A stretch of 64,000 bases of DNA from Xenorhabdus sp. BG5 (GTDB lineage: Bacteria; Pseudomonadota; Gammaproteobacteria; Enterobacterales; Enterobacteriaceae), in assembly GCF_015163665.1 (NCBI RefSeq), contig NZ_JADEUG010000008.1, positions 62,001 through 126,000 on the forward strand, written 5' to 3'. This document shows, piece after piece, positions 59,301 to 64,000 of the stretch (within the stretch, counting starts at the first letter, position 1; every line of letters begins with the position of its first letter). Below the pieces are notes generated by a model. That model saw nothing but the letters and a program-made list of their open reading frames with translations. It searched no databases and was not told where the DNA came from. The position numbers and the translations under genes were made by a program.

Positions 59301-62300
59301 CAACATGTTCCCCCGGATAAACCTCTTGCTCAATTAACTGACGAGCCAGCCGGTTAGCACGGATATTCAGTTCCATATAACTGAGGGTTTGATCTCCCGC
59401 TATCAGCGCTGTAGCAACCGGCGTTTTCTCCGCTTGTTGTTCAAACAACTGATGAATGCATAACTGCTCAGGATACGGTGTTTCAGTTGCGTTCCAGGTT
59501 TCCAGCAATAACGCACGTTCCGTTGCAGGCAAAATGTTCAGTTCCCGTACCGGCGTTTCTGGTGCCTGCTCCAGCGCTTCTGCCAGACTACTCAGCGCCT
59601 GTTGCATATAACCACATACCCGCTCCGGCTCAAATGGCTGTACTATCTGCGCAGTCAGCCCCAGAGTAGAACCGCCATCCTCTACCGACAGCACTAACGG
59701 ATAGTTGGTTCGCTCCTGTTCACCCAGAAATTCGATACCCGGTACAACCTCATGTGGGATCAGCGGCTGCTCATTATGTCGGTAGTTCAACAGGGCACTA
59801 AATAGTGGCGTGCCACCCGCTACGCCACTGCAACGTTGGGCCTGCGCCAGTGAAGTATGCTCATAATCCAGCAATCCGGCCAACCGGGACTGTGCCAGCC
59901 GTACGCTGTCGTGCACCGGGGTATCATCCATATCCAGTCGCAACGGCAAGGTATTGATAAACAGCCCCATACCGCTATCAGCCCCTTCCCCCGCCGCCAT
60001 GCGCCCAAACAGCACCGTGCCAAACACCACTTTTTCCTGACCACTGGTCTGCGACAACACCTGCGCCCAAGCCAAATGACACAATGTTGCTACACTAACG
60101 CCCAGACGTTTTGCCTGTTGACGAAGACGGTCGTTTAATTCTGGTGATAACATCTGGTGCGATTGTGTGACTTGCGAACCATCACGATGCACTTCGGTAA
60201 GACCAAACGGCAACGTCGGCTCATCCACGTCAGCCAACATGTCAGTAAAGAAGCGGGTATACTCTGCCTGATTGACATTCAACCGGGCCTGCGCCACCAG
60301 ATTGCGGAAAGGCACCGGTACTGGCAAGTTGTCATTCTGCCCGGCAAGACAAACTTGCACTTCGCGGTGCATCACTTCCATTGTCGTATGGTCGCCAATC
60401 AGATGATGCTGCAATTGCAGCACATGCCAGCGGCCATCCGTTTCTTGTGCTACGACAAAGCGCAACAATGGAGCCTGACTCAGATCAAAACGGTACTGAC
60501 GTGGGTCAAAGTGGTGAGCCAATTGCTCACCCACTGGCCCAGCAGCCGGGTCCAGAGTCAGTTCAGTGACCGATAAAGGCGCTTGACGCCAGACCACCTG
60601 CGCCGGTGCAGGTAATCCCTGCCAGATAAATGCGGTTCGCAAGATATCATGGCGATCAACCACCTGTTGCACGGCCACCAGATAGCGATCCAGCAGTGCC
60701 CGGTCAGAAAAAATCATCGGGTAGGCCAACAGATAAGGGTCACCTTCCTTCGCCAGCAGATGGTGAAACAAGATACCGTCCTGCAACGGCGACAGAGCAT
60801 AAATATCCTGAACATTAGCGATCCCGCCCGATATCTGTTCAACAATACAGTCAATATCAGACTGGGACAGATCAATCAGTGGCAACATTGCGGGTGTCAG
60901 CACGGTGGTCGCTGGAGTAATAACATTCGGTGGTACGACTACAGCCTGATGCTGCTCCAATGTCTGGGCCAGTTCTGACAACACCGGGTACTGGAACAGG
61001 TTACGGGCGCCCAGCGTCAATCCCAGATTGTGCAGGCGTTCAATCATCCGCACACCAAGCAAAGAGTGACCGCCCAGCGCAAAGAAACTGTCATGGCGGC
61101 TAATTCGCTCAATATCCAGTAATTCGCGCCAAAGGGTCGCCAGAATAATTTCCTTTTCTCCTAATGGTGTGGCATAAACCTGACGGGCGAAGGCATCCTC
61201 CCCCGGTGCTGGCAACGCTCGGCGATCCAATTTACCATTCGGCGTCAATGGGAACTCATCCAGACGCACAAAGGCCGCCGGTAGCATATAATCCGGCAAC
61301 CGCGCACTCAGGTGTTCACGCAGTCGAGCAGCCAAACCGTCATTCTCTTGGGTCAGCACATAAGCAACCAGTTGTTTGTCTTGTCCCTCTCCTAACGCCA
61401 GCACCACCGCTTCACGTATTGCCGGATACTCCACCAGTCGGGCTTCAATTTCTCCCGGTTCAATCCTGAAACCGCGGATTTTCACCTGCTGGTCGTTACG
61501 GCCCAAAAATTCCAGATTGCCGTCCGGCAGATAGCGGGCTAAATCTCCGGTGCGATACATACGTGCATTCGGTTTCTCGCTAAATGGATCGGTGAGAAAG
61601 CGTTCAGCAGTCAGTTCAGGGCGATTGAGATAACCGCAGGCCACTCCGTCACCCCCGATATAAATCTCACCGGTCATCCCCAATGGCACCGGCTGGCCGT
61701 CAGTATCCAGCAAATAAATCCGGGTGTTGGCAATAGGGCGGCCAATAGGAATGGAAGTCGTACCTGATGTTAACGCGTGAATAGGGTAAGTCGTGGTAAA
61801 CGTGGTTCCCTCACTCGGACCGTAGGCATTCAATAACTTTTGTGGCGGGTTTTTACGCAGCACTTGAGCAATGACATGCGGATCGAGGACATCCCCTCCC
61901 ACCAGCAGTATTTTAAGCTGAGGCCACACCGGGGATAGCTCCTCCGCCAGCCGGTTAAACAGCCCGACACTCATCCACAAAACCGTAATGCGATGCGCCT
62001 GTAACGTCTGGACAAAATCCCGCGGCGTCAGCAACGTGGTATGATCAATAACTACCAGCGCAGCACCGTTAAGCAATGGCGCCCAAACTTCAAAGGTGCT
62101 GGCATCGAAAGCGGGATTAGCGGCGAAAGCAATTCGGTCACTGGGTTCGATGTCAGCATAGCCATTATTAATAACCAACCGGACGACAGCCCGATGAGGC
62201 ACGATGACGCCTTTTGGTGTCCCCGTCGAACCGGAGGTGTACATGATATACGCGGGTTCGGCACTGGCTCCCAATAAATTAAGATTGCAGTGATCTTCTG

Positions 62301-62778
62301 CCCGAATCGGTTCTGTCTCGCCGGTAAGGCGGAGCCGCGGGACAAGCAATTCAGCTGGGATCTCCGTCTGCCTATCCGTCAGCAGTAATTTGGCGGCACA
62401 ATCGTTTATCAGCCAGTTTTTCCGTTCATCCGGGACATTGGGATCAACAGGGACATAAACCGCTCCCGCCTTAAGGATGGCTAACTGAGCCACCACCAGT
62501 TCAATGGAGCGTTCTAACAGGATCGCTACATGGTCACCCAGGCAAACCCCTTGTTCAATCAGTTGGCAAGCCAATCTGTTGGCTTGGGCGTTCAGTTCCG
62601 CATAGCCCAGAGTCTGATCGCCAGCGATTAACGCGGTGGCAGCCGGGGTTTTCTCTGCCTGTTTTTCAAACAACTGATGAATACATACATGGTCAGGATA
62701 GGGGGTTTCCGTGGCGTTCCAAGTTTCCAGCAACCCCGATTTAAGGGTATTTTCCTTGCTGGTAATACTGTCTTTCAT
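47326..62778 (-). CDS. Five-module nonribosomal peptide synthetase (orphan pentapeptide synthetase)
   Basis: A 5150-aa NRPS: A1-T1 | E/C-A2-T2 | C-A3-T3 | E/C-A4-T4 | C-A5-T5-TE. Carrier sites (LGGHSL) fall near residues 569, 1647, 2698, 3771 and 4821. C domains 1 and 3 carry the dual epimerisation/condensation signature HH(L)xxxxGD (near 672 and 2801) with HHLIGDH. C domains 2 and 4 have HHIVSDG and HHIIFDG, the LCL form. The TE shows GYSSG near 4949. By-eye specificity codes are DAFWLGATF (A1), DAFWIGGTF (A2), both Val-like, and DAWCIGAVC for A3, A4 and A5, hydrophobic Leu/Phe type. No starter condensation domain is present. Predicted product: D-Val-Val-D-X-X-X, linear or cyclic. MbtH and PPTase genes are not in the window. 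GAGGT precedes the ATG. Confidence 0.95.
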   Translation of the reverse strand: MKDSITSKENTLKSGLLETWNATETPYPDHVCIHQLFEKQAEKTPAATALIAGDQTLGYAELNAQANRLACQLIEQGVCLGDHVAILLERSIELVVAQLAILKAGAVYVPVDPNVPDERKNWLINDCAAKLLLTDRQTEIPAELLVPRLRLTGETEPIRAEDHCNLNLLGASAEPAYIMYTSGSTGTPKGVIVPHRAVVRLVINNGYADIEPSDRIAFAANPAFDASTFEVWAPLLNGAALVVIDHTTLLTPRDFVQTLQAHRITVLWMSVGLFNRLAEELSPVWPQLKILLVGGDVLDPHVIAQVLRKNPPQKLLNAYGPSEGTTFTTTYPIHALTSGTTSIPIGRPIANTRIYLLDTDGQPVPLGMTGEIYIGGDGVACGYLNRPELTAERFLTDPFSEKPNARMYRTGDLARYLPDGNLEFLGRNDQQVKIRGFRIEPGEIEARLVEYPAIREAVVLALGEGQDKQLVAYVLTQENDGLAARLREHLSARLPDYMLPAAFVRLDEFPLTPNGKLDRRALPAPGEDAFARQVYATPLGEKEIILATLWRELLDIERISRHDSFFALGGHSLLGVRMIERLHNLGLTLGARNLFQYPVLSELAQTLEQHQAVVVPPNVITPATTVLTPAMLPLIDLSQSDIDCIVEQISGGIANVQDIYALSPLQDGILFHHLLAKEGDPYLLAYPMIFSDRALLDRYLVAVQQVVDRHDILRTAFIWQGLPAPAQVVWRQAPLSVTELTLDPAAGPVGEQLAHHFDPRQYRFDLSQAPLLRFVVAQETDGRWHVLQLQHHLIGDHTTMEVMHREVQVCLAGQNDNLPVPVPFRNLVAQARLNVNQAEYTRFFTDMLADVDEPTLPFGLTEVHRDGSQVTQSHQMLSPELNDRLRQQAKRLGVSVATLCHLAWAQVLSQTSGQEKVVFGTVLFGRMAAGEGADSGMGLFINTLPLRLDMDDTPVHDSVRLAQSRLAGLLDYEHTSLAQAQRCSGVAGGTPLFSALLNYRHNEQPLIPHEVVPGIEFLGEQERTNYPLVLSVEDGGSTLGLTAQIVQPFEPERVCGYMQQALSSLAEALEQAPETPVRELNILPATERALLLETWNATETPYPEQLCIHQLFEQQAEKTPVATALIAGDQTLSYMELNIRANRLARQLIEQEVYPGEHVALLLERSIELVVAQLAILKAGAVYVPIDPGVPDERKNGLIKDCSAKLLLTDMWADISADLLTVPIFRFSGEMSTIREEDRLNLDLPASSTGAAYIMYTSGSTGTPKGVVVPHRAVVRLVINNGYAETGQADRVAFTANPAFDASTFEVWTPLLNGGALVVIDHATLLTPQAFIQVLQVHRITVLWLTVGLFNRLAAELSAVLPQINILIVGGDVLNPHVIAQVLRNSPPQQLLNGYGPSEGTTFTTTYRITELPVGTTKLPIGRPIANTRLYLLNAYGQPVPLGAIGEIYIGGDGVACGYFNRPELTAERFLLDPFSDQPAARMYRTGDLARYLPDGNLEFFGRNDQQVKIRGFRIEPGEIEARLKEYTAVREAAVRVLGDGQDKRLVAYIIAQADDGLINNLRAHLSAILPDYMVPAAFVRLDEFPLTPNGKLDRRALPMPGEEDFARQVYEVPQGETEIALAAIWRELLDVEQISRHDNFFALGGHSLLAMRVMNRIAAFGAELPLTTLFKSPVLLAFAKVVDEHLHEQSGALPAITPIPHDGALPLSFAQQRLWFLAQFEGMSDTYHIPLALRLQGQLDIHAWQQALNHLFARHEALRSVFITVNEQPQVELLSANFGLPMKKYDLRKAIEVDEQLKRLCEQEAKMPFNLACDPLIRSVLIQLADDEYVFLLTQHHIVSDGWSLGILKSELNALYSACLNQQPNPLPPLMIQYPDYAAWQRQWLSAERVQVQSDYWRRVLADAPVLLDLPTDRPRPPEQLFAGNLWPINLDAELTASLKRLSEQQGATLFMTLLSAWSIVLSRLSGQDDVVIGTPCAGRSRREVESLIGFFVNTLALRIDLSGEPNVTELLARVRQTALAAQEHQDLPFEQVVEIVQPPRRLAHTPLFQVMFAWQSNEIVEWRLPGLTISPLDQAFDVVKFDLELNLFEEEDRIVGYLGYSTALFDQSTIERHVEYLHTILQAMVADIQQPVGEMNILAPVERQLLLETWNATVAPYPEQLCIHQLIEQQVERTPDAIAVRYENQTLSYAELNARANRLAHQLMAFGVIPDQPVAICVTRSLERIVGLLAVLKAGGAYVPLDPAYPGERLAYLLTDAAPTVLLADHIGRAALGEEALTTLTVLDPNTLPDQPDNNPQIPNLTSRHLAYVIYTSGSTGRPKGVMIEHQSLVNLTLEHIAQFDIGVTSRMLQFASFGFDASVWEIMMTLSSGAMLVIPTETIRQDPHRLWHYLEEQSVTHACLTPALLRDGADLPMLTIKPTVILGGEAPSPTLIQTLNRQATLFNAYGPTEITVCATTWNCPSDYTGGLIPIGRPTVNKRVYLLDKHGQPVPLGAVGELYIGGVGIARGYLNRPDLTAERFLTDPFSQIPDARMYRTGDLARYLPDGNLVFVGRNDQQVKIRGFRIELGEIETRLTEHSLVSEALVVALGDGQNKRLVAYVVAQEDDGLAARLREHLSAQLPDYMVPTAFVRLDAFPLTPNGKLDRQALPAPGEKAFARQVYEAPQGEIEIALAAIWCELLEVEKISRHDSFFALGGHSLLAVRMIERLRCMGLGISVQTLFQHPTLNVLAQSLSQHYEIKVPENRITPDTSVLTPEMLPLINLNQGEIDCIVDQISGGMANIQDIYALSPLQDGILFHHLLANEGDPYLLLTQQIFADRSLLDRYLAAVQQVVDRHDILRTAFIWEGLSAPAQVVCRQVPLFITELTLNPADGAISDQLFQRFDPCQYRIDLSQAPLLRFVIAQDIDGRWILLQLLHHLIGDHTTLEVMNSEVQAYLTGRGDSLPAPVPFRTLVAQSRLGISQEEHTRFFTDMLAVVDEPTLPFGLTEVHHDGSQVTESHRMLPPALNHRLRNQARRLGVSVAALCHLAWAQVLSRTSGQKQVVFGTVLFGRMQAGEGADNGMGLFINTLPLRLDIDETPVRESVQAAHNRLAGLLAHEHASLALAQRCSGVASGTPLFNALLNYRHNTQPITSDEIISGIEFLGAQERTNYPFVLSVEDGGSDLGLTTQVVQPFDPERLCGYMQQALESLAEALEQTPETSVQMLEILPETERTLLLKTRNATETLYPDQLCIHQLFEQQVENAPDATALVYENQAISYAELNIRANRLAHQLIALGVEPDQRVAICVASSPARIVGLLAILKAGGAYVPLDPAYPGERLIHILTDAAPTILLTDNTGRSALNEQILSQHVVLDPNSLPDQPDNNPYVAALTSSHLAYVIYTSGSTGTPKGVMVEHGGLVNLIQDKIAQFAVHSHSRMLQFASFGFDASVWEIMMALGSGASLVIPDNAIRQEPGCLWHYLEDQSVTHACLTPALLRDGADLPAITIKPTLILGGEVPGVALLQSLSDRATVFNAYGPTEITVCASAWRCPSDYQGGAIPIGRPTANTRIYLLDALSQPVPLGAVGELYIGGAGVARGYLNRPELTSERFLADPFNAGTDARMYRTGDLVRYLPDGNLVFVGRNDQQIKIRGFRIEPGEIEARLTEHFAVREAQVLALGDGQDKRLVAYVLAESHDGLAASLREHLSALLPDYMVPAAFVCLTAFPLTSNGKLDRRALPAPGEEDFARQVYEAPQGEIETALAAIWREVLGVEQISRHDNFFALGGHSLMAARVMNRVAAFGVELPLVTLFMAPTLAAFAERIYAQCNEDSDRLPEITPVSRDSALPLSFSQHHLWFLSQFERVSDTYHIPVIQRVRGQFDIAAWQQALNALFARHEALRSVIVTVDGQPQVRLLPPEPGLSMKQYDLRGVPDADGQLKRLCMEEFGRSFDLAQGPLIRSSLIQLADNDYVFLLILHHIIFDGWSLGILNTELSALYTAFVTGQPDPLPPLMIQYPDYAAWQRQWLSGERLQSQSDCWRTMLAGTPVLLDLPTDRPRPPQQSFIGSSLPINLDEVLTKSLKRLSEQQGTTLFITILSAWAMVLSRLSGQSDLVIGTPCAGRGRQEIESLVGFFVNVLALRIDLSGTPDVAELLARVRKTTLTAQDNQDLPFEQVLEIVQPPRRLAHTPLFQVMFAWQNNERIEWKLPELEVLPVDQGFDVVKFDLELNLFEEDGRIAGTLNYATALFDQQTIERYVGYLHTVLQVMVANPQQPVREMDILSPAERKLLLETRNATEIAYSEQMCIHQWVEQQVEKTPNATAMIHREQIFSYAELNVQANRLAHQLISLGVVPDQRVAICVTRSPAMLVALLAVLKAGGAYVPLDPAYPGDRLAYMLNDAAPLVVLADNIGRAALGDEALTKLTVLDPNTLPDQPDNNPQIPALTSRHLAYVIYTSGSTGMPKGVMVEHRGLVNLIRDKISQFDIHSHSRMLQFASFGFDASVWEIMMALCGGATLDIPVDAVRQDPLRLWHYLEEQAVTHACLPPALLRDGADLPEINLRPTLILGGEAPGAALLQSLCGRATLFNAYGPTEITVCATTWRCPADYIDTLTPIGRPTANTCVYLLDDRGQPVPLGAVGELYIGGDGVARGYLNRSDLTAERFLTDPFSQIPDARMYRTGDLARYLPDGNLVFIGRNDQQVKIRGFRIEPGEIEARLMAYPTVREAIVLALGEGQDKRLVAYVVAPADDGLTTCLYSHLRVLLPDYMVPAAFVRLDAFPLSPNGKLDRQALPEPDQNAFVHQAYEAPQGEVEIAMAAIWRELLEVEQIGRYDNFFALGGHSLLAMRMINLAAGRGLMCTLNNLFQFPVLAELVSKITLDPLSQPQSSAIPVRPFGTEPPLFFVPSGMYDYSYVFGLAKHIQSDYPIYALPWPSINEEAISALEELAAKMITFMKAVQPEGRYRIYGYSSGGVLAYAIAQQLLSAGETVDFLGLIDTPAPHCFKQQVIQPKLHFLVELAKQSGGEHEEEIAVLHQRIDKLNLVQFIAAAQELGLYPVNLHPDLIARRWEQMGNYVQMVKEYEPQTLAITLHQFYATEPYPQLPFVTESALPSLSMEPSLGWKQIMPDYLLQLISVPGDHFSLMEESKNKVILAKTLSMALATTCEAEAV

Positions 62779-62930
62779 TTATTTACTACCTCAACGAATC
62801 TATCGGATATTTGAAAACTGTTATTCCCAGCCGCCATCACAAATATTTTTCTTTTACTTTTAGGAGAAATAACAACGGGCACGCCAAGCATCGAAAGATA
62901 CTCGGCAATATTTTTCTCAGGCGCTGGATG
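62775..62930 (-). other. Open stretch abutting the NRPS start
   Basis: A 51-codon stretch without an own strong start ends in TGA, overlapping the NRPS ATG as ATGA. Its content (EKNIAEYLSMLGVPVVISP, Lys-rich, then VMAAGNN) looks protein-like. A second frame just upstream could be its continuation after a frameshift. It may be a decayed gene once coupled to the NRPS. I do not recognise it. Confidence 0.25.
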
Positions 62931-63662
62931 TCATAGTCCGGTTAATAACCGCACAGCCCAAAATGGTGTGACAATAATTTTCCAGACAACGGAATAAATG
63001 ATTCATTTGATGAACCATAATAAGGCATTCCATTTTTTCCCTGTTTTTTAGATGAGCGTTTTTGATCTACGTCAATTTTTTATTACGCTGAATTCCACAA
63101 CTAAATAAAAATGGATCTATTGAATATATCTACTGGCATGAGTGCTAAATCCTTGCTGTATTATTCCATTTAGCATTAGTATTTGAATGAAATTATTTCA
63201 GATAAAATAAAGTGCTTATAATTATAAATAATCACTAACAACCAAGGAATAAGGCATCCAAATAAAATCATTATTTATCAGAGTGTTATGATAAATGCAT
63301 GTATATTCCCCCATATAAAAAATAAACTAACTTAACTACATATTATTTTATAATAATCAAATTACACAACTAATGTAAATGTCAACACCCATTATATTTA
63401 ATACCGAAATAAAATAATTTCGAATAAACACTAATTTTCGTATAAGTGCTTAGTGGAATAATCGATAAATTTGAGGTTATTTTCGGTTTTATTCCATAAA
63501 TCAGTCCATCTATTTAATTTCATGTTTCCGTTATGATACGAAATGCGATAACTTAACCATGAAGATAAATGAGCCATTACACCATTCGAAAAAGCAAACT
63601 TGACAAAGTTGTGAGTTATTCCACTATACCTATTCAAGTGTAAATACGATCTTTTTAATAGA
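62931..63662. other. AT-rich region upstream of the NRPS
   Basis: Mostly AT-rich DNA that should include the NRPS promoter. A 68-codon minus-strand frame (63431-63637) is present, but it has no recognisable domain or ribosome site. No RNA gene or mobile element is seen. Confidence 0.4.
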
Positions 63663-63812
63663 ATGCAAAGCGTTCAGGGAAATTATCAGCAGGATAAATT
63701 GTAACCGGAGCAGTTACAGCTAGAAGAGTAAGCACAATTGCTAAAAAAGCAACAGGCTGAATATAAACGGCAGGTGCTACAACGTGTCGGGCAGGAAAAG
63801 AAATCACAATAA
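63663..63812 (+). pseudogene. Decayed Gln-rich coiled-coil fragment
   Basis: A 50-codon frame starting ATG CAA reads as a Gln/Glu/Lys coiled coil (PEQLQLEE, LKKQQAEYKRQVLQRV). It is broken by two in-frame stops, at least one of which fits a Gln (CAA) to TAA change. It is probably the tail of a dead gene. Parent family not recognised. Confidence 0.35.
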
Positions 63813-64000
63813 CGTCGTTCCCCAGGGCGGGGCGTTAGTCGATAACAGGGATAAACCAGAAAGAGTAACTCACTGATTTTGAAAAATTTCAGATTATCTA
63901 TACGTCCGTTTTAATGAAGATAAGTTCTTCACAGCAATTTAACCGGTATACATAATCGTAATATATCAACCTCTCCTTCCATATTGCTGCCTTATCGGCT
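63813..64000. other. Window end, nothing supported
   Basis: About 190 bp after the decayed fragment with no gene, repeat or RNA that I can support. Confidence 0.4.

Noticed and set aside
48203-62277. Many open frames on the plus strand opposite the NRPS, up to about 170 codons
   Set aside because: They follow the codon pattern of the repeated NRPS modules and recur at matching positions in each; none has a domain or ribosome site. They are antisense shadows.
47326-62778. Direct naming of the NRPS as GameXPeptide synthetase GxpS
   Set aside because: Module number and TE match, but the fourth condensation domain looks LCL and the first two codes are both Val-like, so identity is not supported.
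63431-63637. A 68-codon minus-strand frame near the right end
   Set aside because: AT-rich composition, no ribosome site, no motif or neighbour support.
1-64000. CRISPR array, tRNA, rRNA or prophage structural genes
   Set aside because: No regularly spaced direct repeats, cloverleafs, rRNA sequence or phage structural modules were seen; the Tad2-like gene is not accompanied by phage genes.

Overview
The window looks like a chromosomal segment of an entomopathogenic Morganellaceae bacterium, most likely Xenorhabdus. It is moderately AT-rich, with long AT-rich intergenic stretches. The core order pepA-holC-valS ... yjgM-rraB-argI matches enterobacteria. The accessory content fits the genus: a Xye-type radical-SAM RiPP operon, a 15.5-kb NRPS with dual epimerisation/condensation domains, an intimin-like inverse autotransporter, toxin-antitoxin pairs and palindromic repeats. 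The assignment rests on recognised families and synteny read by eye, not on a database search.

Layout. (1) 0.2-5.1 kb: housekeeping genes pepA, holC and valS. (2) 5.2-11 kb, minus strand: a five-gene RiPP operon. It has a 51-aa XyeA-like precursor (10807-10962) with a Gly-Gly leader and a W-x-N / F-x-N / W-x-K core, an intergenic terminator-like hairpin, a radical SAM/SPASM maturase, a periplasmic two-DTG aspartic protease, an HlyD-type adaptor and a C39-peptidase ABC exporter. (3) 11.2-19.5 kb: azlCD, an amino-acid ABC importer with two paralogous binding proteins, an O-methyltransferase, a PrpF-family isomerase and an Rpn-type nuclease. Regions 2 and 3 together occupy the valS-yjgM interval, so this is an insertion hotspot. 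(4) 19.5-21.8 kb: yjgM, rraB and argI with ARG boxes. (5) 22.3-30.9 kb: a protein with three tandem Tad2-like (DUF2829) domains, a small MITE beside an intact IS630-family element, metY, an intimin-like adhesin, a YefM relic and vapBC. (6) 31-35 kb, minus strand: four overlapping genes (ketosynthase III, extended SDR, metallo-beta-lactamase-fold hydrolase, F390-synthetase-like adenylating enzyme) that resemble a rewired olefin/beta-lactone (Ole) pathway. (7) 35.8-40.7 kb: a solitary phosphorothioate-DNA-type HNH restriction enzyme and potABCD. (8) 41-44.3 kb: a PLP sulfur-amino-acid lyase with an NhaC-family antiporter, and an internally deleted IS1-family relic. (9) 44.5-47.2 kb: LysR regulator, DHA2 drug exporter and an NTF2-like protein. 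(10) 47.3-62.8 kb: a single-gene, five-module NRPS. (11) 62.8-64 kb: AT-rich DNA with decayed reading frames.

How the genes work together. The RiPP operon is self-contained: precursor, cyclophane-forming maturase, leader-cleaving exporter and adaptor. The NRPS is predicted to assemble a non-acylated pentapeptide, two Val-like residues followed by three identical Leu/Phe-type residues, with D configuration at positions 1 and 3. The ketosynthase operon probably makes a fatty-acid-derived metabolite. The best leads for undescribed biology are the Ole-like operon with its unusual ligase and hydrolase, the triple Tad2-like protein, the aspartic protease and hairpin in the RiPP operon, and the orphan NRPS. 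A palindromic repeat of about 95 bp lies just 3' of both azlCD and the NRPS.
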